Made by a program: the position numbers and the translations under genes. A stretch of DNA of 53,826 nucleotides. Origin: Armatimonadota bacterium (GTDB lineage: Bacteria; Bacillota; Desulfotomaculia; Desulfotomaculales; Nap2-2B). The notes below the pieces were generated by a model. It did not search any database and was not told the origin of the DNA. It was given only the letters and a program-made list of their open reading frames with translations. Location of the stretch: the NCBI GenBank assembly GCA_023511535.1, contig JAIMBK010000013.1, positions 1-53,826 on the forward strand, read 5' to 3'. This document shows, piece by piece, positions 43,688 through 53,786 of this stretch (positions are counted from its first letter, which is position 1; each line of letters starts with the position of its first letter).

Positions 43688-44414
43688 CCTGCGGGAGGGG
43701 AAGTGCGTCCGTTTAACCGAGGGCAGACCGGATCGGGAAACGGTTTATTCCAATGATCCAGTTGCCATGGCCAGACTATGGGAGGCAGAGGGAGCCCGCT
43801 GGCTGCATGTGGTCGACCTCGACGGCGCCTTTGCCGGCAGACCGAAAAACCTGGACATCGTCAAAAAAATTATTGCCGCCGTCAAGGTTCCCGTCCAGGT
43901 CGGGGGCGGCATCAGGGACATCGGCACAATTGCGGAACTCCTGGAAAGCGGCGCCAGGAGGGTCATTCTGGGCACCGTCGCCATCATTAATCCCGATCTG
44001 GTGGCTGAAGCCTGCGCAAAATACGGCGAGGCGATTATCGTGGGGATTGACGTCCGGGAAGGGAAAGTGGCGATTGAAGGATGGGGGGTTACGGCGGAAA
44101 AAAACGCCCTGGAACTGGCCGCGGAAATGAAGAATCGCGGAGTCAGGCGGATCATCTTTACCGACGTGAGCCGCGACGGAACTTTAAAGGGTCCGAATTT
44201 ATCCGCCATCCGGGAAATTGCCGGGGTGACCGGGATGAAAATCATTGCCGCCGGCGGCATTTCTACAGTAGATGATCTCCAGCCGCTTTTCAAGTTAGAA
44301 CCTTACGGGGTGGAAGCGGTAATTATCGGCAAAGCACTTTACGCCGGAACAATCACGCTGAAAGAAGCGCTGGGGATAAGCGAGCAGGAGGAAAAGAGGG
44401 TTGTTTCGTGCTGA
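43665..44414 (+). CDS. hisA: Phosphoribosylformimino-AICAR ribotide isomerase
   Basis: A 249-residue TIM barrel catalysing the Amadori rearrangement of ProFAR to PRFAR. The first catalytic Asp is in [14 protein letters not shown]; the second is in [13 protein letters not shown]. The half-barrel phosphate sites are GGGIRD and AAGGIST. ATG 43665 (MLIIPAID) is the normal start, inside the end of hisH. The last bases overlap hisF by 7, which continues the coupled order H-A-F. Confidence 0.97.
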   Translation: MLIIPAIDLREGKCVRLTEGRPDRETVYSNDPVAMARLWEAEGARWLHVVDLDGAFAGRPKNLDIVKKIIAAVKVPVQVGGGIRDIGTIAELLESGARRVILGTVAIINPDLVAEACAKYGEAIIVGIDVREGKVAIEGWGVTAEKNALELAAEMKNRGVRRIIFTDVSRDGTLKGPNLSAIREIAGVTGMKIIAAGGISTVDDLQPLFKLEPYGVEAVIIGKALYAGTITLKEALGISEQEEKRVVSC

Positions 44415-45166
44415 CGAAAAGAATTATTCCGTGCCTGGATGTAACTGACGGGCGAGTGGTGAAGGGCACCAATTTTATCAATTTGCGGGACGCGGGTGAC
44501 CCGGTCGAGCTGGCTGCTTATTACGACGGACAGGGCGCCGACGAACTGGTTTTTCTGGATATCACGGCTTCCGCCCAGGGCCGGAAAACCATGCTGGAAA
44601 TGGTCTACCGCACCGCCGGGGAGGTCTTTATTCCTTATACGGTGGGCGGCGGAATCAGTACTTTAGAGGACATCCGCGACGTCCTTTCCGCCGGGGCCGA
44701 CAAAGTCTCCATCAATACGGCGGCGGTGCAAAACCCGGAACTGGTGGCCAGAAGCGCCGAACGTTTCGGCACCCAGTGCATTGTGGTGGCCATTGACGCC
44801 AGGCAGGTGGGGCCCCAGAAGTGGGAGGTCTATATTCACGGCGGACGTACTCCCACCGGGCTGGACGCGCTCACCTGGGCCAGGCGGGTCGAGGAACTGG
44901 GCGCGGGGGAAATTTTATTGACCAGCATGGACAAAGACGGGACGAAGGACGGGTACGACATCCCCTTGACCCGGGCAATTGCCGATACCGTTCGCATTCC
45001 GGTGATCGCTTCCGGCGGGGTGGGGACGCTGGAGCACATCGCCGAGGGGTTGACGGCAGGCGGAGCCGATGCCGCCCTGGCGGCATCGATTTTTCATTTC
45101 GGGGAATACTCCGTCCGCCAGGTAAAAGAATACCTGCATGAGCGCGGCATTCCGGTAAGACTCTGA
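44408..45166 (+). CDS. hisF: Imidazole glycerol phosphate synthase, cyclase subunit
   Basis: A 252-residue TIM barrel that forms imidazole glycerol phosphate and AICAR using ammonia from HisH. The catalytic Asp residues are in [14 protein letters not shown] and [14 protein letters not shown]. The phosphate-binding GGGIST and [10 protein letters not shown] match the hisA-like half-barrel repeat. The start is GTG within hisA. The AICAR by-product re-enters purine synthesis at PurH, encoded 5 kb upstream. Confidence 0.98.
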   Translation: MLTKRIIPCLDVTDGRVVKGTNFINLRDAGDPVELAAYYDGQGADELVFLDITASAQGRKTMLEMVYRTAGEVFIPYTVGGGISTLEDIRDVLSAGADKVSINTAAVQNPELVARSAERFGTQCIVVAIDARQVGPQKWEVYIHGGRTPTGLDALTWARRVEELGAGEILLTSMDKDGTKDGYDIPLTRAIADTVRIPVIASGGVGTLEHIAEGLTAGGADAALAASIFHFGEYSVRQVKEYLHERGIPVRL

Positions 45167-45194
45167 AGGAAAACAAGCGGCGAGGTGAATTTTT

Positions 45195-46064
45195 TTGCGC
45201 GCCCAAAGGGAATGTTACCCCTGCCTGGAAGGTCTGGCCAGGCGCACGGCCGGACTGGCTGTACCGGAAGGACCCGAGAGGGAAGAAGCTTTCCAGAAAG
45301 GATTGACTTATTTAGCCCAAAATTTTTCCGCCGACCAGATCCCGACCCGGCTGGCCGGGGAAATGCAGCGGGCCATTCGCGCCGCGGCGGAAAACAAAGA
45401 TCCGTTTCTGGCGGTCAAGGAAAAAGAGATGCAGATCGCCCGCTCCCTGGCGGAAGAAATCAGACCGTCGTTGGGCAACGATCTTCCGGCTTTAATCGCC
45501 TTTGCCGCCAAGGGAAACAGTATCGATTTTTTCCTTGATTTCGGGAAGGTGCGCGAAGAAATTTTAAAGCCGGTAACCTTTGCCCGGAACGATACCGGCG
45601 CCCTTTGTTCTTTGCTGGAGGATTTCCAAAAATCACCGGAACGCAAAAAAATCCTTTATTTTGCCGATAACGCCGGGGAATGTTACTTTGACCTGCCGCT
45701 TGTTCAAAAATTAGAGGATTTTGCCGGGGTTACTTACGTGGTCAAAGAAAACCCGGTTCAGAACGACCTTACTTTAAGCGATCTGGAACGGAGCGGAATC
45801 AGGGACCAATTCAAAAGAGTAACGACCACCGGCAGCGATACCCCGGGGCTGGACCTTTCGCTCGTGTCCAAGGAATTTTTCGAAACCCTGGTCTGCGCAG
45901 ATTTGCTCTTTGCCAAGGGAATGGGGTATTACGAAACGTTGCCGGAGTTGTGCGTTCCGGCGCCGGTTTTCTTTCTGCTGAAGGCGAAGTGCCCGCCGAT
46001 TGCCCGCTCCTTAAACGTACCGCTGAACAGCTACGTTGCCTGCCTTTTGGATTACGTGGTATAA
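45195..46064 (+). CDS. DUF89/ARMT1-like metal-dependent phosphatase
   Basis: A 289-residue protein of the DUF89 family. Members are metal-dependent phosphatases thought to destroy damaged or side-product phosphometabolites. The start has a CYPC pair as in the prokaryotic subfamily. The metal-binding blocks are ILYFADNAGECYFD, with the Asp-Asn-Ala-Gly-Glu core, VVKENPVQND, and AKGMGYYETL near the end, followed by LLKAKCPPIA. The TTG start follows GGCGAGGTGAA. Its place between hisF and hisI suggests clearing of sugar-phosphate by-products of histidine synthesis, which is inference. Confidence 0.88.
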   Translation: MRAQRECYPCLEGLARRTAGLAVPEGPEREEAFQKGLTYLAQNFSADQIPTRLAGEMQRAIRAAAENKDPFLAVKEKEMQIARSLAEEIRPSLGNDLPALIAFAAKGNSIDFFLDFGKVREEILKPVTFARNDTGALCSLLEDFQKSPERKKILYFADNAGECYFDLPLVQKLEDFAGVTYVVKENPVQNDLTLSDLERSGIRDQFKRVTTTGSDTPGLDLSLVSKEFFETLVCADLLFAKGMGYYETLPELCVPAPVFFLLKAKCPPIARSLNVPLNSYVACLLDYVV

Positions 46065-46098
46065 TTTCCATTGGAGTTCTTAAGGGGGTGGCTGAACA

Positions 46099-46674
46099 GT
46101 GAGTATCCCGTGGAACGATGTCGAGATTCCCCAAAAGGAAGTTTATACCTACGAAGATTATGCGAAGCTGCCCGAGGGCGCTCCTTATCAGTTAATTGGA
46201 GGAAAGCTGATTATGACTCCCTCGCCCACGGTCTATCACCAGTACATTTCGACCCGGATCGTCAAAAGGTTAATCGATTTCGTGGAAGAAAAAGGTCTGG
46301 GGGTAGTTCTGCACGCTCCTTTGGACGTCTACCTGGAAGAAAAAGAAACTTACCAGCCGGACATCATTTATATTTCCAGAGAAAGGTCGGAGATCATCGA
46401 GGAGCGGATCAGGGGAGCGCCCGACCTGGTCGTAGAAATTTTATCCCCTTCCACCGCTTATTACGACTTACGGAAGAAAGCCAGGGTTTACGCCCGGCAC
46501 GGGGTAAAAGAATACTGGGTGGTTGACCCTCTTGAGGAGTCCATTGAAATTTATACGAACCGGGACGGCTCTTTTGAACTTGTCCAAAGGGCCGAAGGCG
46601 AAGAGGCGGCCGGTTCCGTCCTTTTAGAGGGTTTTGCGGTAGAATTGAAAGATATTTTTGTTAAAATCAAATAA
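46099..46674 (+). CDS. Uma2 family (DUF820) PD-(D/E)XK nuclease-like protein
   Basis: A 191-residue protein of the Uma2/DUF820 family, restriction-endonuclease-like in fold. Family marks are YELIGGKL-type YQLIGGKLIMTPSPT, VLHAPLDVYLEE, YQPDIIYIS, then GAPDLVVEILSPSTAYYD, carrying the acidic and Glu-containing catalytic block, and KARVYARHGVKEYWVVDP. The biological role is unknown; such genes are often present in many copies and spread by transfer. It separates the hisC-hisF/DUF89 run from hisI. GTG 46099 follows AGGGGGTGGCTGAACA. Confidence 0.9.
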   Translation: MSIPWNDVEIPQKEVYTYEDYAKLPEGAPYQLIGGKLIMTPSPTVYHQYISTRIVKRLIDFVEEKGLGVVLHAPLDVYLEEKETYQPDIIYISRERSEIIEERIRGAPDLVVEILSPSTAYYDLRKKARVYARHGVKEYWVVDPLEESIEIYTNRDGSFELVQRAEGEEAAGSVLLEGFAVELKDIFVKIK

Positions 46675-46705
46675 CAATTAAATGGGTTTTTCGAGGAGTT
46701 CAGTC

Positions 46706-47041
46706 ATGTTCAAAAATCTTGATCAGCTCAAATACGACGCAAACGGGTTGATTCCCGCCATTGTTCAGGACATCCGCACCGGCGCCGTCCTCATGCTGGC
46801 TTACATGAATAAGGAGTCTTTAGCGCGGACGCTGGCCGCGGGGGAAACCTGGTTCTGGAGCCGGAGCCGGCAGGAGTACTGGCACAAGGGCGCCACTTCC
46901 GGGAACGTCCAGAAGGTGCGGGAAATTTATTACGACTGCGACGCCGACGCCCTGCTGGTGAAAGTGGAGCAAGTCGGCGTGGCCTGCCACGAAGGACACT
47001 ACTCGTGCTTTCATTACCGGCTGGATAACGGCCCGGCATAG
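46706..47041 (+). CDS. hisI: Phosphoribosyl-AMP cyclohydrolase
   Basis: A 111-residue zinc enzyme that opens the purine ring of phosphoribosyl-AMP in the third histidine step. Metal-binding residues are in [17 protein letters not shown] (Asp-Cys-Asp) and in [13 protein letters not shown], which completes the cysteine set. [19 protein letters not shown] is the family core. ATG 46706 has CGAGGAG upstream; an earlier ATG at 46682 lacks a site. No fused or adjacent HisE pyrophosphohydrolase is present. Confidence 0.97.
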   Translation: MFKNLDQLKYDANGLIPAIVQDIRTGAVLMLAYMNKESLARTLAAGETWFWSRSRQEYWHKGATSGNVQKVREIYYDCDADALLVKVEQVGVACHEGHYSCFHYRLDNGPA

Positions 47042-47224
47042 CCTGGCGAAGGAACCGCCCGCCTGTTTTTGTTTAAAAAAGTTGCTGAATTAACCGCCCG
47101 CGCTGTCAGCCGGAAATCGTTTGACTTTATTTTTTCCGCCGAACGGCCGCCCGATCATTTTTCTGGTGGTAATATTTGGCGTTTTTGCGGTAAATTTCTT
47201 TTCCGGGGAAGGGAACCAGTATTC

Positions 47225-49480
47225 ATGGATCTGTTGGCCGGTTTAAACAATTCGCAGCGGGAAGCCGTCCGGCATGCGGAAGGCCCCCTTTTGGTGCTGG
47301 CCGGGGCCGGCAGCGGCAAAACCAGGGTGTTGACCACCCGCATCGCTTATCTCTTAAAAGAGAGAAAAGTGTCTCCTTATAACATTCTGGCCATCACCTT
47401 TACCAATAAAGCGGCCGGGGAAATGAAGGAGCGGGTGGCCGCTTTTGTGCCGGAAGTGGCCCGGGACTTATGGATCGGCACCTTTCACGCTACCTGCGTC
47501 CGGATTTTAAGAAAACAGGCCCGCTTTTGCGGTTACCACGAAAACTTTGTCATTTACGACGATAACGACCAGCAGACGCTGCTCAAAGAGTGTTTGCGGG
47601 AGTTGAATCTGGATGAAAAAAAGTATTCGCCCCGTTCCCTCGCCGCGGTTATTTCCCGGGCCAAAAACGAGCTGACCGGTCCGGAGAAGTATGCCGAAGA
47701 GGCCCGCAACCTTTTTGCCCGTACGGCGGCGAAGGTGTATACCCTTTACCAGGAAAAACTGGCCAAAAACTGCGCCCTGGACTTCGACGATTTGATTATG
47801 CTGACGGTGCGCCTGTTTCAGGAAAACGAGCCCGTCCTGGCTTATTACCAGAATAAATTTCGCTATATCCTGGTGGACGAGTACCAGGACACCAACCACG
47901 CCCAGTACGTTTTGGTGAAGCTGCTGGGGGAAGCGCACCGCAACGTTTTTGTGGTGGGCGACCCGGACCAGAGCATTTACGGCTGGCGTGGAGCCAGTAT
48001 CCGCAATATCCTGGAATTCGAGAAAGACTACCCGGACGCGCGGATCATCAAGCTGGAGCAAAATTACCGCTCCACCCAGACGATTCTGGACGCCGCCAAC
48101 CAGGTCATCCGCCATAACCGCGCCCGCAAGGAAAAGCGCCTGTGGACGGCCGCCGGCAAGGGGGCGCCGGTGGTGGTTTACCTGGGGGACAACGAACACC
48201 TGGAAGCGGAATTTGTGGCCGACCGGATTGCCCGGCTGCGCCGGGAGGCGGGCTTTAAGTACAGCGATTTTGCCGTTCTTTACCGTACCCACGCCATGTC
48301 CCGGGTGGTGGAGGAAGTTTTTTTGCACCGGGGAATTCCCTACACCATGGTCGGCGGCCTGAAATTCTACGAACGCAAAGAAATTAAGGATTTACTGGCC
48401 TACCTGCGCCTTTTGGCCAACCCGGCGGACGTCTTGAGTCTGGCCCGGATCATCAACGTGCCGCGCCGGGGAATCGGCGAGGCTTCCTGGCAGAAGATCA
48501 CCGCCTTTGCCGCGGCGGAAAATATCCCGGTCCGGCAGGCCCTGGCCCGGGCCGAAAAGATCCCCGATTTGGCGACGAAGGCCAAAAAAGCCTGCGTTGA
48601 ACTGGCCGGGATCTTTGACCGGCTGGAAGCGAATCTGGAGCACTTCAGCATTACGGAAATTGCCAACCAGGTTTTAGAGCAAACCGGCTACTGGCGGGAA
48701 CTGGTTGTGGAAAATACGGTGGAATCCCGGACCCGGCAGGAAAACTTAAAAGAATTTTTATCGGTTACCCAGGAATTTGACCGGGAGGACGAGGAGCGGA
48801 CGCTCGGCGCCTTTCTGGCGAAAATGGCCCTGTATTCGGATGTGGACCGGTACGACCACAAGGCCGACCAGGTTGTTTTAATGACTCTGCATAGCGCCAA
48901 GGGCCTGGAGTTCCCGGTGGTGTTTTTGATCGGGATGGAAGAAGGGGTATTTCCCCATTCCCGCTCGCTTTTTGACCAGGGCGAATTGGAAGAGGAACGC
49001 CGCCTCTGTTATGTCGGCATCACCAGGGCCAGGCAGCGCCTTTACCTTACCCGCTGCTGGCAGCGGACCCTTTACGGTGCCACCCGGGTGAACGTACCTT
49101 CGCGCTTTTTAGAGGAGATTCCGGACGATCTTTTAACGCCGGACGATCCGCTTGATCGACCCGGTCCGGAGACGAAGGCGTCCGGAAAGAAAAAAAGCGG
49201 AAAAGGTCAAATAGCCCCCCTGGCAAAAAGGCTTCCGGCGACAAAGGAGACCAAAGGTGATTTGCCGGCAGAGGCGGCCGGCGGGGGAGGCCGGGCGGCT
49301 GCACCTTCCTCCCGGGCCTTTGCCTACCGCCCCGGTGACCGCGTCCGGCACGACCGGTGGGGCGCGGGCACGGTGGTGGCCGTGCGGGGGGAAGGGGAGG
49401 CGGCCGAAATAAAAGTAGCCTTCCCCGAACGGGGCGTGAAAACTTTACTGGCCCGGTACGCACCCTTGCAGAGGGAGTGA
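47225..49480 (+). CDS. pcrA: ATP-dependent DNA helicase PcrA (UvrD/Rep family)
   Basis: A 751-residue superfamily 1A helicase for repair and plasmid replication. The motifs occur in order: SQREAV (Q motif), AGAGSGKTRVLTTRI (I), LAITFTNKAAGEMKER (Ia), ILVDEYQDTNHAQ (II), VGDPDQSIYGWRGA (III), IKLEQNYRST (IV), LMTLHSAKGLEFPVVF (V) and LCYVGITRARQRLYL (VI). A variable linker leads to a C-terminal Tudor-like module (RPGDRVRHDRWGAGTVVAV) that binds RNA polymerase in PcrA. ATG 47225 gives the normal MDLLAGLNNSQ start; the frame is open 52 codons further up without similarity. ligA follows one gene later, a common pairing. Confidence 0.97.
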   Translation: MDLLAGLNNSQREAVRHAEGPLLVLAGAGSGKTRVLTTRIAYLLKERKVSPYNILAITFTNKAAGEMKERVAAFVPEVARDLWIGTFHATCVRILRKQARFCGYHENFVIYDDNDQQTLLKECLRELNLDEKKYSPRSLAAVISRAKNELTGPEKYAEEARNLFARTAAKVYTLYQEKLAKNCALDFDDLIMLTVRLFQENEPVLAYYQNKFRYILVDEYQDTNHAQYVLVKLLGEAHRNVFVVGDPDQSIYGWRGASIRNILEFEKDYPDARIIKLEQNYRSTQTILDAANQVIRHNRARKEKRLWTAAGKGAPVVVYLGDNEHLEAEFVADRIARLRREAGFKYSDFAVLYRTHAMSRVVEEVFLHRGIPYTMVGGLKFYERKEIKDLLAYLRLLANPADVLSLARIINVPRRGIGEASWQKITAFAAAENIPVRQALARAEKIPDLATKAKKACVELAGIFDRLEANLEHFSITEIANQVLEQTGYWRELVVENTVESRTRQENLKEFLSVTQEFDREDEERTLGAFLAKMALYSDVDRYDHKADQVVLMTLHSAKGLEFPVVFLIGMEEGVFPHSRSLFDQGELEEERRLCYVGITRARQRLYLTRCWQRTLYGATRVNVPSRFLEEIPDDLLTPDDPLDRPGPETKASGKKKSGKGQIAPLAKRLPATKETKGDLPAEAAGGGGRAAAPSSRAFAYRPGDRVRHDRWGAGTVVAVRGEGEAAEIKVAFPERGVKTLLARYAPLQRE

Positions 49481-49605
49481 AAATTAGTTCCGGGGGAATA
49501 CTATCATATAATAATTAGCAACGGTTTCATGAGAAGTTTCAGAAGTCTTACGGGAAACTCTGTTTTCCCCATAGAGGAGGAAAATAGTCGTATTATAGAG
49601 TATCT

Positions 49606-49626
49606 ATCCCCAATCCCCAATCCCTT
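49606..49626. repeat. CCCCAAT heptamer tract before amj
   Basis: Units ATCCCCA, ATCCCCA and ATCCC precede TTTTTTAAGGAG, the ribosome site of the next gene. Upstream, GTCGTATT and AGAGTATCTATCC (49588-49609) repeat the sequence at 4645-4670 before the FAD lipoprotein gene. Confidence 0.75.
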
Positions 49627-49641
49627 TTTTAAGGAGTGGCA

Positions 49642-50505
49642 ATGACCGCTTACTTAACGGCCGTGACCGTGCTGACGGCCATTATTCATTTGGTTAACAC
49701 TTTGATTTACGCGGTGCGCCTGGCCGGGGTGAGAACGCAGCGGCTGGCCATGGCAATATCTTTATTTAACGTAATTTTTTTAATTGCCAGCACGGCCAAC
49801 CTGATTCAGGCGCCGCTGATGTCCGCCATTGTGGAAAACGCCATCAATGCCGGGTTAAAATATAGCGGGGGCGGGGATTTGCTGACCAATCCCTTTTACC
49901 AGGCCCAGCTGGCGGTCCTGGACAGGCAAATCCGGGTGGTTATCCTGGCTTCTACGGCCGGGACCATCCTGGGCGGGTTATTAATTCCCACCACGGTAAA
50001 GATCTTTGTGCGGGGAATTATGTTATTGGAGGATACCGGCTCGGTGCCGCGGATTTTGCTCAAAATACTGCTGGCGCCGCGTTCTCTTTTCCGGCTGGCC
50101 AAAGCAGTTCAACTTCCCCAGCCCGGCCGTTTCCGGGACAGTCTGTGCGAACCGCTGCGCATCCCTGTCCATTTTTTAATGGCCAATATTTTGGTCACCG
50201 GCATCTGGACGACCGGTGTCCTCTCCGCCTTGTATGCCGGGGCCCTAAACCCGCAGTTTCGCTCTACGGCGGCCTTAACTTCCGGTATTGTCAACGGCGT
50301 GGCAACCGTCCTGGCGGCAACGGTGGTGGACCCGACGGCGGCTATGATCACCGACCAGGCCTTACGGGGGGTGCGCGAGGAAAAGGATGTCCGGCAAATG
50401 GCCATCTACCTTGCCTTAACTCGCTTGCTGGGCACCCTGCTGGCCCAGGCCTTCTTTATCCCGGGGGCGTGGATCATCGTGTATGTGGTGAGGTTGATTA
50501 CTTAA
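49642..50505 (+). CDS. amj: Lipid II flippase of the Amj (YdaH) family
   Basis: A 287-residue protein with about six to seven hydrophobic segments. It resembles Amj of Bacillus subtilis, which substitutes for MurJ in flipping lipid II. Diagnostic stretches are HLVNTLIYAVRLAGVRTQRL, AISLFNVIFLIASTANLIQA and, toward the end, a long TSGIVNGVATVLAATVVDPT segment. ATG 49642 has AAGGAG five bases upstream. It lies between pcrA and ligA, 19 bases before the latter. Whether a murJ also exists cannot be seen here. Confidence 0.9.
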   Translation: MTAYLTAVTVLTAIIHLVNTLIYAVRLAGVRTQRLAMAISLFNVIFLIASTANLIQAPLMSAIVENAINAGLKYSGGGDLLTNPFYQAQLAVLDRQIRVVILASTAGTILGGLLIPTTVKIFVRGIMLLEDTGSVPRILLKILLAPRSLFRLAKAVQLPQPGRFRDSLCEPLRIPVHFLMANILVTGIWTTGVLSALYAGALNPQFRSTAALTSGIVNGVATVLAATVVDPTAAMITDQALRGVREEKDVRQMAIYLALTRLLGTLLAQAFFIPGAWIIVYVVRLIT

Positions 50506-50518
50506 AGAGAGGTGGTGA

Positions 50519-52534
<2,016 letters not shown>

Positions 52535-52585
52535 TCTTTCTTTTGGTTATGACAAGAAATTACTTGGCACGGAAGTGGTTTTGGG

Positions 52586-52615
52586 TTGTGTAAGGATAGC
52601 GAGGCGTAGTATGAT
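52586..52615 (+). promoter_or_regulatory. Possible promoter of the AT-rich two-gene cassette
   Basis: TTGTGT (52586-52591) and TATGAT (52610-52615) are 18 bases apart, 27 bases before the start of the small protein gene. The -35 box is weak, so the call is tentative. Confidence 0.4.
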
Positions 52616-52641
52616 AAAATTGAAAGGAGGTTAAACAGGCA

Positions 52642-52887
52642 ATGGAATTAGATAAAAAAGAATTCACTTTAAAAGGAAAAGCGATTTACAAAAAGATAGA
52701 GCCAAAATTAAAAGACGCCCGAGGAAAAATTGTTGCTATTGATGTTGAATCAGGCAATTATGTTCTTGGTGATGACGAATTGGAGGCAGCACTGAAGGCC
52801 AGAGAAAGGTTTCCGGGTAAAGTTTTTGCTTTTTTTCGAGTCGGGTATCCGTCAGTGCATAAATTCAGGGAGGTCTTCAAGTGCTGA
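52642..52887 (+). CDS. Small conserved protein paired with an aspartic protease
   Basis: An 81-residue protein. It carries a helical start (KEFTLKGKAIYKKIEPKL), then GKIVAIDVESGNYVLGDDEL and FPGKVFAFFRVGYPSVHKF. The pattern matches small proteins I recall being encoded directly before clan AA aspartic proteases in many bacteria. The pair behaves like a mobile cassette and may be a toxin-antitoxin-like unit, though no function is established that I can name. ATG 52642 follows a strong GAAAGGAGGTTAAA. It is visibly more AT-rich than its neighbours, which suggests transfer. The stop overlaps the next frame by 7 bases. Confidence 0.78.
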   Translation: MELDKKEFTLKGKAIYKKIEPKLKDARGKIVAIDVESGNYVLGDDELEAALKARERFPGKVFAFFRVGYPSVHKFREVFKC

Positions 52888-53246
52888 AAGGGTTTGTAAA
52901 TTCTTTCGGAGAACCGGTTATTGAAATAATTGTCTTGTCTTCTGATGAGCAGGCAAATCCCATTGAGGGGATCATAGATACCGGCTTTAATGGTTAGATC
53001 AGTTTACCTCAGGAGATTATTAGAGGTTTATCATGGATTTTTGTGGGTACAGAGGAATATGAACTGGCCAATGGGGAAATAGTGGAAGAAGAAATCTATT
53101 TGGGAAAGGTGGTATTCGATCACGAGCCAAAATATGTTATTGGCTTAAGTAACAGATCTACGGATTTGTTGATCGGAACAAAGCTTCTTAAGAATAAAAT
53201 ACTGACGATAGACTTTAAAAATAATGAAGTAACCGTAGAAAAATAA
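52881..53246 (+). pseudogene. Clan AA (retropepsin-like) aspartic protease, interrupted by an in-frame TAG
   Basis: The frame begins at GTG 52881 and reads LKGFVNSFGEPVIEIIVLSS, then PIEGIIDTGFNG, where the Asp-Thr-Gly triad is the catalytic site of a single-domain aspartic protease. The next codon is TAG (52995-52997), where homologues usually carry an aromatic residue. The frame then continues without break: ISLPQEIIRGL, the flap-like EEYELANGEIVEEE, and DLLIGTKLLKN with the family end. A single nonsense change therefore splits an otherwise intact 121-codon gene. A sequencing error or readthrough is also possible. The composition is AT-rich. Confidence 0.85.
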
Positions 53247-53273
53247 AGGTTTGAATCAGGAAGGTGCGGAATT

Positions 53274-53555
53274 ATGTTAACAATGAAAGAAGTCGAGCAC
53301 GTTGCTTTGCTGGCCCGCCTGGAATTAACCCCGGAAGAGAAGAAAATGTACGCGCGGCAGTTGGGCGATATTCTGGAATACGCCCAGAAGTTAAATAAAC
53401 TGGATACCCGTGCTGTACCGCCGACAGCCCATGTGTTGCCGCTGCAAAACGTCTTCCGCGAGGATCAGACCGGGGAGCACCTGCCGCCGGAAAAGGTGCT
53501 GGCCAACGCCCCCGACCGGGAAGGACAGTTTTTTAAAGTACCCAGAATTGTTTAG
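53274..53555 (+). CDS. gatC: Aspartyl/glutamyl-tRNA amidotransferase subunit C
   Basis: A 93-residue protein that stabilises the GatCAB complex, which converts misacylated Glu-tRNA(Gln) and Asp-tRNA(Asn). It has the family start MKEVEHVALLARLELTPEEK, then QLGDILEYAQKLNKLDT and the C-terminal belt (VFREDQTGEHLPPEKVL, then EGQFFKVPRIV). ATG 53274 follows AGGAAGGTGCGGAATT. gatA and gatB would normally follow, but the remaining 271 bases are repeat DNA and the window ends. Confidence 0.96.
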   Translation: MLTMKEVEHVALLARLELTPEEKKMYARQLGDILEYAQKLNKLDTRAVPPTAHVLPLQNVFREDQTGEHLPPEKVLANAPDREGQFFKVPRIV

Positions 53556-53610
53556 CGTAAGTTAATTATAAGTGCCAGGCACCAGCTATTAACTTAAAGG
53601 ATAGAAACGG

Positions 53611-53650
53611 GGGCTGGAATTTGTCCTATCGAGCCGGACAATTCCAGCCC
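53611..53650. repeat. Palindromic element with GGGCTGGAATTT arms, copy 3
   Basis: GGGCTGGAATTTGTCC pairs with GGACAATTCCAGCCC, one base shorter, around TATCGAGCC. It is the most compact of the three copies and lies between gatC and the 57-base repeats. Confidence 0.88.
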
Positions 53651-53672
53651 GATGGTAAGGAATGGTAGAACG

Positions 53673-53786
53673 CTATTTTCTAGGGAGTTCCCCATGAGAA
53701 CGTTCGTTCTCTCCATTAATCATGAAAATCTATTTTCTGAGGAGTTCCTCATGAGAACGTTCGTTCTCTCCATAAAGTAATGAAAA
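53673..53786. repeat. Two tandem 57-base units with AGAACGTTCGTTCT palindrome
   Basis: Unit 1 (53673-53729) and unit 2 (53730-53786) share CTATTTTCT, a GGAGTTCC core, and the perfect palindrome GAGAACGTTCGTTCTC, ending in ATGAAAA. A diverged single copy lies at 41047-41098, and the first 15 bases of unit 2 recur at 62-76 before carA. Confidence 0.9.

Noticed and set aside
47069-47224. N-terminal extension of PcrA
   Set aside because: The 52 extra residues do not resemble any helicase, and the normal MDLLAGLNNSQ start has its own upstream GGGAAGGGAA site.
52881-53246. Pyrrolysine-containing protease using the TAG codon
   Set aside because: No pyl genes are in the window and the protease family has no known need for pyrrolysine; inactivation is simpler. 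It is kept only as a check.
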